From: Aureimonas sp. Leaf324
GTDB lineage: Bacteria > Pseudomonadota > Alphaproteobacteria > Rhizobiales > Rhizobiaceae
Assembly: GCF_001423245.1 (NCBI RefSeq)
Contig: NZ_LMOH01000004.1
Coordinates: 1-64,000 of the forward strand
Length of the DNA: 64,000 bases
Direction of reading: 5' to 3'
Within the stretch, counting starts at the first letter, position 1, and every line of letters starts with the position of its first letter. Both the position numbers and the translations under genes were made by a program. Positions 29,535 to 37,298 of the stretch are shown piece after piece. The notes below the pieces were generated by a model. It saw only the letters and a program-made list of their open reading frames with translations, made no database searches and had not been told where the DNA came from.

Positions 29535-30326
29535 TCAGGCCATGACGCGGCGATAGAGATGCCAGGTCGCGTGGCCGAGCACCGGCAGCACCACCGCGAG
29601 GCCGACGAGGAGCGGCAGGGAGCCGAGGATCACGAGCCCCGCGACGATCGTCGCCCAGACCGCCATGACAAGCGGATTGGCCCGCACGGCGGCGACCGAG
29701 GCTGCCATCGCCTCGCCCGCCCCAAAGCCCCGGTCGAGGACGAGCGGCAGCGACAGGGCGCCGATCGAGAAGGCGACCGCCGCGAACAGGAACCCGACGA
29801 GATGGCCGACCGCGAGGAGCGCCCAGCCGGCGGGCGTCGCCATCAGCGCCTCGAGAAACGCCGGGTAGCTCCCGGCCTCGATGTCCGGCACGAGAAGCGC
29901 GAAGAGGCCGCGCGCGCTGAGGAGCCAGAGCGCGAAGAGGGCGAGCAACGTCAAGGCGACGCGAGCGATGGCGCCCCGCGCCGGGCTCCGGAGGACGCCG
30001 AAGGCCTCGCGCCACGTCGGATGCTCGCCGCGCTCCTCGCGCCGGCTGATCTCGTAGAAGCCGAGCGCGGCGACGGGGCCGATCAGCGCGAATCCGGCCA
30101 CCAGCGGAAACAGGATCGGAAAGGCGTTGGCGTTGGTCGCGGCGAGCGCGATCGCGATGCCGGCAAGTGGATAGATCGCCGCCAGGAACACGAGATGCGT
30201 CGGGCGGCGGCGGAAGTCGTCGAGACCGCGAGCGAGGCTGAGGGTCAGGTCGGCGGTGGTGATGCGGCGGATGACGGGCAGGCGATGGCCGGTCAGCCGC
30301 GAGGCATCGAGCGGCAGAGCTCTCAT
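29535..30326 (-). CDS. DUF2189 family integral membrane protein
   Basis: A 263-aa protein with about six hydrophobic helices. It has the N-terminal pattern ITTADLTLSLARGLDDFRRRPTH before the first helix and SLPLVLDRGFGAGEAM...SVAAVRANP in the second half, both typical of DUF2189 proteins. Role unknown; some members lie next to cytochrome oxidase genes, but not here. It lies between purH and a small lipoprotein gene on the same strand. Confidence 0.75.
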   Translation of the reverse strand: MRALPLDASRLTGHRLPVIRRITTADLTLSLARGLDDFRRRPTHLVFLAAIYPLAGIAIALAATNANAFPILFPLVAGFALIGPVAALGFYEISRREERGEHPTWREAFGVLRSPARGAIARVALTLLALFALWLLSARGLFALLVPDIEAGSYPAFLEALMATPAGWALLAVGHLVGFLFAAVAFSIGALSLPLVLDRGFGAGEAMAASVAAVRANPLVMAVWATIVAGLVILGSLPLLVGLAVVLPVLGHATWHLYRRVMA

Positions 30327-30511
30327 GGATCCGTTCTCCTCTGGCCGAGGAAAAGCCGGTCGGATCGTTCAAGGCGGGTCGGACCGGCGGGAGCGGGCGG
30401 CCAGGAGCCGAACTCCCGTGCATGCGATCCGGAGAAATCTAGTCCGCCCAGGCGCGCTTGGCGAGCGCCGATCCGTCGAGCCGCCTCACGACCTCGCGAC
30501 CGGCACCCCGG

Positions 30512-30715
30512 TCAGGGGCGTGCGGCGAGCGCCGCATCGCCCGGCTGAGCGGGACGGGCCGGGTTTCCGGCGCTCGGCGTCTCGGGCGCGGCCGCCGGCG
30601 GGGTGCGGCCGCCGAGGCCGTCCAGCGTGTTGGGCAGCACCGCGACCGCGCGGTTCATCCCCCCGCAGCCGGACAGGAGGAGGACAATGCCGAGGCCGAG
30701 ATAGAGGCGGTGCAT
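30512..30715 (-). CDS. Tiny predicted lipoprotein
   Basis: A 67-aa protein with a lipoprotein signal, MHRLYLGLGIVLLLSGCGG (lipobox LLSGC). A short Pro/Ala-rich mature part of about 50 residues follows. GGAG precedes the ATG at 30715 by about 9 bases; an ATG two codons earlier is closer to it. No family recognised. Confidence 0.55.
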   Translation of the reverse strand: MHRLYLGLGIVLLLSGCGGMNRAVAVLPNTLDGLGGRTPPAAAPETPSAGNPARPAQPGDAALAARP

Positions 30716-30771
30716 GAGCATTTCTCCGGATCGTTGCCGGAGGAGATAGGGCAAAAGCCTCCCGCGTCGCT

Positions 30772-32463
30772 TCAGGCCTGGCGTTCGAAGCGCCAGTTGA
30801 GGTCGGTGCGGTCGAGGCAGTCGAGCGGCAGGACGATCTGCCGCGTGCGGCGGGGACCGGCGGCATCGGCGAAGAAGATCGATTCTTCCAGCTGCGGCGC
30901 GCCGTCGGAGGAGAACCACCAGACCTCCTCACCGTGGACGAGGCGAAGCCCCTCGCCGGCCGTCTCGACCTCGACGTCGGGATGGAGGTGGAAGCGGAGC
31001 GTGCCCATCGGCTCGTCGCAGGCCATGCGGTGGGGGCGACCGGCCGCCTGGAAGAGGCGGTCGATCCCCTCGATGCGCCGCCCGTCGCGCGACAGGAAGA
31101 GCTGGCGCTCGTGGACGAAGCCGAAGGGCTGGCGGTAGCCGTCGTGGGCGGCGGTAAGGACCTGGCCCTCGTGCGATTCCTCGCGGTTCACCGGCACGCG
31201 GGTCGGGCCCGGCAGGAGCGGGCCGCCAAGGAAGCGGTCGACGGCCTCGGAGCGCGAGAAGCGCGAGGAGGACTGGTCGTTGAGGGTGAGCGTCGAATGG
31301 GCGGCGGTGGTGCGCGACAGGCGGCGCCAGCCGCCCTCGATGCGCACCGGCGCACCGCAGTTGACGACGAAGCGGCGACCGCCGGAGGAGAACTCGAGCG
31401 CGAGCGTGCCGGCATGGGCGTCGTGCGAGACGTCGGGGGCGGGCGGCACGCCGGTGTCGGCGAGCATCACGGTGCGGCCGGCGGCGAGGCGATGGTAGCC
31501 GGACTGGCGCATCTGGCTGATCGGCTCGCCGAGCGTCTCGTCGTGTTCGAGGAGGGCGGCGGAGAGGTGATGGTCCGGCGCGCCGGCCCCGTTGAAGAGG
31601 GCGAGCGAGCCGTCGCCGTGGCGGAAGAAGCGCAGCGCCGGCAGCATGCGGTCCACCGCGCCGAAGACGGCGCGCGGGGCCGGCACGCCGCGCTCGTCGA
31701 AGAGCGCACGCAGCGGCACCAGTTCGGCGAGGATCTGCGAGACGGCGGCGGGATTTCGCGAGACGTGGCCGCCGTCGGCATGGACCTGCGCGTCGAGCTC
31801 CTCGCCGAGCACCCGCGCCGCCTGACGCACGGCGTTGGCGGCGCCCGGCTGGACGAGCCCGGCGGCGACCAGCGCGATGCGCACGCGCAGCCGCGCCATG
31901 CCGGCGGGCGCCGAGCCCGCCATGCGGCGCAGATGGCGCGTCTCGGCGGCAAGGCCCCGCGCGAAGCGTTCGGCGAAGGCGGCGTCGGCGCCCGACAGGA
32001 TGGTCGGGGCATGGGCGATCCAGGCGAGCACCCGGCCGGCCGCGATCTCGTGCTCGTAGGCGAGCGCGGTGCGCTGGCGGCGGCCGAGGCGCAGCCAGTC
32101 GCCGACCAGCGAGCGGGCGTGCTCGCAGGACAGGGCGTCGCCGGCTCGGGCGAAATGGCGCAGCCAGCCGAACCCGTGCAGCTCGGCGCGCCAGGGACGC
32201 GCCTCGTCCTTGAGTGCGAAGGGCGAGCGGCCGTTGAGCTCGACGAGCTGGCCCGCCAGCCAGACATGGCCGACATAGAAACCCCGCGCGATCGAGGGAT
32301 CGCCGCGGCGAAGGTCGTGGAGCGCGGCGGCGGGAAGCTGTGCGCCGCCGGCGAACGGCAGGGGATGGCGCAGGAGGGCGCCGAGACGCGACAGGGCTCG
32401 GCGCCCGATTTCGCGCGCCATCAGGCCGGCCAGGCGAGGCTCGTCGACGAAGCCCGTCGTCAT
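30772..32463 (-). CDS. Heparinase II/III-like protein
   Basis: A 563-aa protein. The N-terminal alpha/alpha toroid domain (about residues 30-330) is followed by a C-terminal heparinase II/III beta-sandwich (about 370-560) that has HDAHAGTLALEFSSGGRRFVVNCG and STLTLNDQSSSRF. No signal peptide is obvious. It is widely conserved next to rsmB and purH in Hyphomicrobiales, where its substrate is unknown. A lytic activity on an acidic polysaccharide is only an analogy. ATG at 32463 is favoured by GGGGGA spacing, and 32469 is an alternative. A perfect CtrA-type site lies about 90 bases upstream. Confidence 0.8.
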   Translation of the reverse strand: MTTGFVDEPRLAGLMAREIGRRALSRLGALLRHPLPFAGGAQLPAAALHDLRRGDPSIARGFYVGHVWLAGQLVELNGRSPFALKDEARPWRAELHGFGWLRHFARAGDALSCEHARSLVGDWLRLGRRQRTALAYEHEIAAGRVLAWIAHAPTILSGADAAFAERFARGLAAETRHLRRMAGSAPAGMARLRVRIALVAAGLVQPGAANAVRQAARVLGEELDAQVHADGGHVSRNPAAVSQILAELVPLRALFDERGVPAPRAVFGAVDRMLPALRFFRHGDGSLALFNGAGAPDHHLSAALLEHDETLGEPISQMRQSGYHRLAAGRTVMLADTGVPPAPDVSHDAHAGTLALEFSSGGRRFVVNCGAPVRIEGGWRRLSRTTAAHSTLTLNDQSSSRFSRSEAVDRFLGGPLLPGPTRVPVNREESHEGQVLTAAHDGYRQPFGFVHERQLFLSRDGRRIEGIDRLFQAAGRPHRMACDEPMGTLRFHLHPDVEVETAGEGLRLVHGEEVWWFSSDGAPQLEESIFFADAAGPRRTRQIVLPLDCLDRTDLNWRFERQA

Positions 32464-32550
32464 CCGCATTCCCCCGCCCAAAGACGCCCCCGGTGATCCG
32501 CGACCCGGTCGGGGCGCGGGATGTTCCAGGGCCAATTTCGGCCAACAGGG

Positions 32551-32565
32551 TTAACGGAAGCTTAA
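32551..32565. promoter_or_regulatory. CtrA-type site TTAA-N7-TTAA
   Basis: TTAACGGAAGCTTAA exactly matches the full CtrA recognition motif (two TTAA half-sites, seven bases apart). It lies in the gap between the rsmB start-distal region and the heparinase-like gene, 88-102 bases upstream of the latter. It suggests cell-cycle control of the heparinase-like gene. Confidence 0.6.
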
Positions 32566-32631
32566 AGCGCTGCAACCGGAAGGCGGCAGGCTGACGCGGA
32601 CCTTGCGGGCAAGGCCTTGTTCGTCAACGGA

Positions 32632-34044
32632 TCACGCCCGGCGGCGCAACCTTGCGGCGAAGAACCCGTCGAGCCCGGAGGCGTCCGGCGTCTCGCACGC
32701 GAGCATGGCGGGCGTTGTGCGCAGGAAGCCCTCCCGGGTGACGGCGGCTTCAAGGCCCGGCACCTCGTCCGGCCGCACCGGCTCCAGCGTAAATTCCGGA
32801 TGCTCGACGAGGAAGGCGCGGGCGACGGCCTCGCCCTCGACCGGATCGAGCGAGCAGTTCGAGAAGACGAGGAGCCCGCCCGGCGCGACGAGGCCGGCCG
32901 CCTGGCGCAGCATGCGGGCCTGGACGCCGGCAAGCTTCTCCACCTCTTCGGCGGTCTTCGTCCAGGCGACATCGGGGTGGCGACGGATCGTGCCGGTGGA
33001 CGAGCACGGTGCGTCAAGAAGCACGGCGTCGAAGGGCTCGGCGGGCCGGAAGGTGGCGAGATCGCCGACTTCCATCTCGGCTTCGAGCCCGAGACGGGCG
33101 AAGTTCTCCTTCAGGCGGCGCAGGCGCGAGGCCGAGATGTCGAGCGCGGTGACGCGGGCGCCGGCCGCCGCCAGTTGCGCCGTCTTGCCGCCCGGCGCGG
33201 CGCAGAGATCCGCGGCGCGGGCCCCGGCAAGGTCGCCGAAGAGGCGCGCGGGCAGCGCGGCCGCCGCGTCCTGCACCCACCAGTCGCCGGCCGCATAGCC
33301 CGGCAGGTCGCCGACGAGCCCCTCGCCGCCCGACAGGCGCACGGTGCCGGTCGGCAGCACCTCGCCGCCGATCGCAGCGGCGACCGCCGCGGGGTCGCGC
33401 CGCGCGGTGAAATCGAGCGGCGCCGGCACGCGGTGGATCGCCGCGATCCGTTCCGCCTCCGCCTCGCCATAGGCGGCGGCCCAGCGCTGGAACAGCCAGG
33501 CCGGCGTGTCGAGCCGGGGATCGTCGACGGCGGCCAGAAGCGTGTCGCGCTCGCGCGCGATGCGGCGCAGCACGGCGTTCACCAATTTGGCGAAGCGCTG
33601 CGAGCGCGGGTCGGCGTCGGCCTGGCTGACGGCAAGATCGACGGCCGCCGCGTCCGGCACGTCGAGAAACAGGATCTGCGCCGCGCCGACATGGAGGATG
33701 TGGCGGAGCGACGCCGCGCCGCCCGGCAGCGGTTTCTCGATGCAGGCCGCGATCACCGCCTCGATCGTGCCGCGACGGCGCAGCGCCACGGTGAGGATCG
33801 CCTTCACCAGGGCCTGGTCGCGCGGCTCCAGCGCGCGGAACTCGGGATGCCCGTGGCCGCGGTCGGTCAGCCCGTCGAGCGAGGTGCGCGTGTCGACCAC
33901 CGCCGAGAGGAGGCGCGCGGCGACACGCCGGCTGGCGAGGCCCGGGCGTTCCGGCGGCTGGGGCCTTGCCGGCCGAGGAGGCTTTCCCGCCTTTTCAGGC
34001 TTGGCGGTCTTGAACGGGCGCTTGGGGCTGGGCGGCTTTGTCAT
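32632..34044 (-). CDS. rsmB: 16S rRNA (cytosine-C5) methyltransferase RsmB
   Basis: A 470-aa methyltransferase. The N-terminal Lys/Pro-rich extension (about 35 residues) is followed by a NusB-like domain (about 40-170) and a SAM-dependent RsmB/NOP2 domain. The latter has ADLCAAPGGKTAQLAA, LLDAPCSSTGTIRRHPD (Cys for product release) and FSNCSLDPVEGE (catalytic Cys). It methylates C967 of 16S rRNA. ATG at 34044 begins the Lys-rich tail MTKPPSPKRP. It is divergent from the ankyrin gene. Confidence 0.92.
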   Translation of the reverse strand: MTKPPSPKRPFKTAKPEKAGKPPRPARPQPPERPGLASRRVAARLLSAVVDTRTSLDGLTDRGHGHPEFRALEPRDQALVKAILTVALRRRGTIEAVIAACIEKPLPGGAASLRHILHVGAAQILFLDVPDAAAVDLAVSQADADPRSQRFAKLVNAVLRRIARERDTLLAAVDDPRLDTPAWLFQRWAAAYGEAEAERIAAIHRVPAPLDFTARRDPAAVAAAIGGEVLPTGTVRLSGGEGLVGDLPGYAAGDWWVQDAAAALPARLFGDLAGARAADLCAAPGGKTAQLAAAGARVTALDISASRLRRLKENFARLGLEAEMEVGDLATFRPAEPFDAVLLDAPCSSTGTIRRHPDVAWTKTAEEVEKLAGVQARMLRQAAGLVAPGGLLVFSNCSLDPVEGEAVARAFLVEHPEFTLEPVRPDEVPGLEAAVTREGFLRTTPAMLACETPDASGLDGFFAARLRRRA

Positions 34045-34154
34045 CGCCGATGCTATGGGCTGGCCGGGCCGCCGGGGCAAGCCCGCCGCGCGCCGGGTTG
34101 CGCACGGCCTTCTCGCGCGGCAGAGGAGGGGTGATCCCAGACGGAGCCCATGCG

Positions 34155-34667
34155 ATGACCGATGCCCCGCCCGACGATGCGACGCTCGCCTTTGCCGCAC
34201 GCGTGTTCCAGGCGGCGCGCGACGGCCACGTGGAGACGCTCGAGCCGCTTCTCGCCGGCGGCCTGCCCGCCAACCTTGCCAACGATCGGGGCGACACGCT
34301 CGTGATGCTGGCGAGCTACCATGGGCACTCCGAGGCCGTGCGCCTGCTTCTGGCTCACGGCGCCGATCCCGACCGGCCGAACGACCGCGGCCAGACGCCG
34401 CTCGCCGGCACCGCCTTCAAGGGCGAGACCGAGGCGGCGCGTGCGCTTCTGGACGGGGGCGCGCGCGTCGATGCGGCGGGGCCCGACGGGCGCACGGCGC
34501 TGATGATGGCGGCGATGTTCGATCGCGCGGAGATGGTGGCGCTGCTTCTCGCCCACGGCGCCGACCCGGCGCGGCGCACGCCCGAGGGACTGGATGCATT
34601 GGGCGCCGCCCGGATGACGGGTGCCCGCACGACGCAGCCGCTTCTCGAGCCTCAGCGCGAGGGCTAG
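34155..34667 (+). CDS. Ankyrin-repeat protein
   Basis: A 170-aa soluble protein with about four ankyrin repeats. They are recognisable by GDTLVMLASYHGHSEAVRLLL, RGQTPLAGTAFKGETEAARALL and GRTALMMAAMFDRAEMVALLL, each followed by a GADP-type turn. Ankyrin proteins mediate protein contacts. No signal peptide or second domain is present, so the partner is unknown. Its TAG stop forms the first bases of a 188-bp inverted-repeat element. Confidence 0.85.
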   Translation: MTDAPPDDATLAFAARVFQAARDGHVETLEPLLAGGLPANLANDRGDTLVMLASYHGHSEAVRLLLAHGADPDRPNDRGQTPLAGTAFKGETEAARALLDGGARVDAAGPDGRTALMMAAMFDRAEMVALLLAHGADPARRTPEGLDALGAARMTGARTTQPLLEPQREG

Positions 34668-34852
34668 AGCGCGTTCCGACCGGCTCGAACGGTCGTCATC
34701 GCCCGACGGACGCCCGCTGCGAGGCGGGGCCTTTGCTCCGCTTCGGCCTCGCTCGTCGGTCACGATGCGCCGGCATCGCTCCCGCCTCGCGCCTTGCCGC
34801 GAGGCGACATCACCTGCGTGCCAACCATCCCACCCGGTCGGACAACGCTCTA
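34665..34852. repeat. 188-bp element bounded by 19-bp inverted repeats
   Basis: The left end TAGAGCGCGTTCCGACCGG (34665-34683) and the reverse complement of the right end (34834-34852) match at 16 of 19 positions, with mismatches only in the middle three. The interior is non-coding with smaller internal dyads. It fills the space between the ankyrin gene and htpX and provides the ankyrin stop codon. It resembles the short dispersed palindromic elements, or MITEs, found in many alphaproteobacteria. Confidence 0.55.
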
Positions 34853-34861
34853 GCCTCTTCC

Positions 34862-35809
34862 TCAGCCCCAGGGCCCCTTGCGCGGCTTCGCCGTGCGGCC
34901 GGCGCGGCTCCAGGGGCCCGGGCGGGCCGGCGTGGCGGCGGGTGCCGTCGTCAAGGCACTCGCGCTCATCTCGCCGGCCATCGCAGCCAGCGCGTCGATG
35001 CGGTTCTGCGTGTCGGGATGGGTCGAGAACAGCCCGTCCATGCGCTGGCCGTTCAGCGGGTTGATGATGAACATGTGGGCCGTCGCCGGATTGCGCTCGG
35101 CGTCGAGGTTTACCGTGCGGCCGGCGGCATTGGCGATCTTGGCGAGCGCGGAGGCGAGCCACATCGGGTTGCCGCAGATCTCGGCGCCGCGCCGGTCGGC
35201 CGAATATTCGCGGGTGCGCGAGATCGCCATCTGCACGATCATCGCGGCAAAGGGCGCGACGATCATCGCGAGCAGCACGCCGATCCCGCCGAGCGGGTTG
35301 TTGTTGTCGCGGCTGCCGCCGAGAAAGAAGGCGAAGTTGCCGAGCATCGAGATCGCACCGGCCAGCGTCGCCGTGACGGTCATCGTCAAGGTGTCGCGGT
35401 TCTGGACGTGGGCGAGTTCGTGCGCCATCACGCCGGCGACCTCCTCGGGCGTCAGGCGCTGCAGGAGGCCGGTGGTGGCCACGACGGCGGCGTTCTGCGG
35501 GTTGCGGCCGGTGGCAAAGGCGTTCGGCTGGTCGTTCTCGATGACGTAGACGCGCGGCATCGGCAGGCCGGCGCGCGCGGCGAGCTCAGTGACGATGCGA
35601 TGGTATTCGGGGGCGCTCGCCCCATCCACCTCCCGCGCATGGTGCATGCGCAGCACCATCTTGTCGGCGTTCCAGTAGGAGAAGAGGTTCATCGCCGCCG
35701 CGATCACGAAGGCGACCACCATGCCGCGCCCGCCCCCGATGAGGAACCCGACCCCCATGAAGAGGGCCGTCATCCCGGCGATTAGCATGGCGGTCTTCAC
35801 GTGGTTCAT
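34862..35809 (-). CDS. htpX: Protease HtpX
   Basis: A 315-aa M48 membrane metalloprotease. It has two N-terminal transmembrane helices (about 5-45), the zinc motif HELAH (residues 130-134), two further hydrophobic segments (about 145-200) and the third-ligand region [11 protein letters not shown]. It degrades misfolded inner-membrane proteins. The C-terminal 40 residues form an extra Ala/Pro/Arg-rich tail. Adjacency to rsmB is a common alphaproteobacterial arrangement. Confidence 0.93.
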   Translation of the reverse strand: MNHVKTAMLIAGMTALFMGVGFLIGGGRGMVVAFVIAAAMNLFSYWNADKMVLRMHHAREVDGASAPEYHRIVTELAARAGLPMPRVYVIENDQPNAFATGRNPQNAAVVATTGLLQRLTPEEVAGVMAHELAHVQNRDTLTMTVTATLAGAISMLGNFAFFLGGSRDNNNPLGGIGVLLAMIVAPFAAMIVQMAISRTREYSADRRGAEICGNPMWLASALAKIANAAGRTVNLDAERNPATAHMFIINPLNGQRMDGLFSTHPDTQNRIDALAAMAGEMSASALTTAPAATPARPGPWSRAGRTAKPRKGPWG

Positions 35810-35970
35810 GGGTCGCGGGCCTCCGATACTCGGGACGGACGGCCGCACTTGCCAAGCGGGGTCCGGTCGCCGATCTGTTGCGAAATCAACTGGGGACCCG
35901 CCCCTGCCCGGTCAACGCCGGCGGGGCTGCTGTCTCGCCCCCATCCGATCCCGTTGCCGTGAGCCCGACC

Positions 35971-36186
35971 ATGTCCGACACCTCAGCCCCCACCCCGGCG
36001 CCCGAGCCTTCGCCGAGGCGCCGCGAGGACCTTCCCCCCGCCGCCCGCCGCGCGCTGGAGGAGGCCGAGGCGCGCCGCGCCGCCGAGGAGAAGGAGCGGC
36101 GGCCGGAGGAGGTGAACGGTCGCGGCGGCGCCGAGCCGACGCGCTTCGGCGACTGGGAAAAGAACGGCATCATCTCCGACTTTTGA
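35971..36186 (+). CDS. SDHAF4/DUF1674 succinate dehydrogenase assembly factor
   Basis: A 71-aa protein whose C-terminal RFGDWEKNGIISDF is the invariant signature of the DUF1674/SDHAF4 family. These proteins bind flavinylated SdhA and assist complex II assembly. The N-terminal half is Pro/Glu/Arg-rich and low in complexity. ATG at 35971 (MSDTSAP) is chosen as the compact start. Longer in-frame starts give implausible sequence. Confidence 0.85.
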   Translation: MSDTSAPTPAPEPSPRRREDLPPAARRALEEAEARRAAEEKERRPEEVNGRGGAEPTRFGDWEKNGIISDF

Positions 36187-36290
36187 AGGTCTTAGGATAG
36201 AGGTCCTGCGCGGACGTCGAACCGCGCCGGGAACATTCGAGAAGCGGGCCGGTTATGGGAATTTAACCCTAGCCGTGCCAGACTGGATCG

Positions 36291-36770
36291 ATGAGACTCG
36301 CCCTCCCCCTGCTTCTCGCCCTGTCGGGCATCTCGCCGAGCCTTGCGCAGGAGCTTCCGCGCGAGGTCGGCGGCCCGGTGCTCGCCCATGTGGTGAAGGT
36401 GCGCGACGGCGACACGATCGAGGTCGAGGCGCTGATCTGGCCGATGCAGACGGTGCAGGTCGCCGTGCGCCTGCGCGGTGTCGACGCGCCGGAACTGAAG
36501 GGCGCCTGCGCGGCCGAGACGGCGGCGGCCCGCGACGCGCGCGACCGCCTCGCCACGCTCGTCGGCGCGGGGCCGGTCTGGCTGACGCGGGTGTCGGGCG
36601 ACAAGTATTTCGGACGCGTGCTCGCCGACGTCGCGACCTCGGGCGAGAGCGATCTCGGCGCCCGGCTGCTGCGCGAGGGGCTCGTCGACGCCTATGACGG
36701 CGGACGCCGCCGCGACTGGTGCGCGACGGTCGGCGCGCGGCGCGAGGGCGCGGGCGCCGGGCGCGGCTGA
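36291..36770 (+). CDS. Exported thermonuclease (SNase)-like protein
   Basis: A 159-aa protein with a signal peptide ending SPSLAQ (about residue 20) and an OB-fold SNase domain. Key motifs are KVRDGDTIEVEA, VRLRGVDAPELKG (Arg, Asp and Glu of the staphylococcal nuclease active site) and KYFGRVLADV (second Arg). The domain is short and C-terminally reduced compared with Nuc. Nuclease activity in the periplasm is plausible but unproven. ATG at 36291 begins the signal peptide. Confidence 0.8.
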   Translation: MRLALPLLLALSGISPSLAQELPREVGGPVLAHVVKVRDGDTIEVEALIWPMQTVQVAVRLRGVDAPELKGACAAETAAARDARDRLATLVGAGPVWLTRVSGDKYFGRVLADVATSGESDLGARLLREGLVDAYDGGRRRDWCATVGARREGAGAGRG

Positions 36771-36798
36771 CGGGTCTCGCGTGCCTTGAACCCGGCGG

Positions 36799-36824
36799 CC
36801 CCGGTCCCATCTGCAGGACCGGGG
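36799..36824 (+). terminator. Perfect 9-bp hairpin overlapping the riboswitch 5' edge
   Basis: CCCCGGTCC / GGACCGGGG with an 8-base loop, 28 bases after the thermonuclease stop. Its 3' arm shares GGGG (36821-36824) with the left side of the first riboswitch hairpin, so the two structures compete. It may terminate the upstream gene or act as an additional switch. Confidence 0.5.
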
Positions 36825-36878
36825 CGGCGGACGACCGCGCCCCGGCGCATCGAGCGCCCTTCCTTTCGGGACGACCCG
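36821..36878 (+). promoter_or_regulatory. Guanidine-II (mini-ykkC) riboswitch
   Basis: Two short hairpins, each capped by an ACGA tetraloop, lie in tandem upstream of a Gdx/SugE gene. The first is GCGG-ACGA-CCGC (36827-36838), extended below by GGGGC/GCCCC with a bulged G. The second is CGGG-ACGA-CCCG (36867-36878). Paired stem-loops with ACGR loops define the mini-ykkC class, which senses guanidinium. The second hairpin ends 23 bases before the ATG, so ligand binding would expose or mask the initiation region. Confidence 0.88.
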
Positions 36879-36901
36879 GTTCGCACAACGCGGGACACAT
36901 C

Positions 36902-37222
36902 ATGCCCTGGGTCTATCTGGTCGTCGCCGGCCTTCTCGAAATCGGCTGGGCGTCGGCAATGAAGCAGTCCGCCGGCTTCACCAAGCTCGTGCCGACCGTC
37001 CTCACCATCGTGTTGATGCTCGGCAGCTTCGGGCTTCTCGCCGCCGCCATGCGCACCCTGCCGCTCGGCACGGCCTATGCCGTGTGGACCGGCATCGGCG
37101 CGCTCGGCGCGTTTCTCGTCGGCCTCGTCTGGTTCGGCGACAGCGCCCATCCGATGCGCCTTCTGGCCGCCGCGCTGATCCTGTCGGGCATCGTCCTGAT
37201 GAAGGCGGCGCCCTCGTCCTGA
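36902..37222 (+). CDS. gdx: Guanidinium exporter Gdx (SMR family)
   Basis: A 106-aa four-helix small multidrug resistance protein. It has the membrane-embedded glutamate in VVAGLLEIGWASAMK and the Gdx-type sequence WASAMKQSAGFTKLVPT, followed by LPLGTAYAVWTGIGALGAFL. Gdx (formerly SugE) exports guanidinium in exchange for protons as an antiparallel dimer. The guanidine-II riboswitch immediately upstream independently supports guanidinium rather than quaternary ammonium as substrate. Confidence 0.92.
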   Translation: MPWVYLVVAGLLEIGWASAMKQSAGFTKLVPTVLTIVLMLGSFGLLAAAMRTLPLGTAYAVWTGIGALGAFLVGLVWFGDSAHPMRLLAAALILSGIVLMKAAPSS

Positions 37223-37268
37223 AACCGGCGATGGCGGGTGGCAGGGCGACGGCCGGCGGTCTAGAAGG

Positions 37269-37282
37269 GTTTCACGTGAAAC
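37269..37282. other. parS: parS site 3
   Basis: Perfect 14-bp palindrome GTTTCACGTGAAAC in the gap between gdx and cfa, ending 16 bases before the cfa start. Confidence 0.88.
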
Positions 37283-37298
37283 GCAGACGCCGGTGCGC

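Noticed and set aside
30395-30440. Sequence resembling the 3' half of a tRNA (GGAGCCGAACTCC pattern)
   Set aside because: No complete cloverleaf or TTC-A/G loop can be drawn around it.
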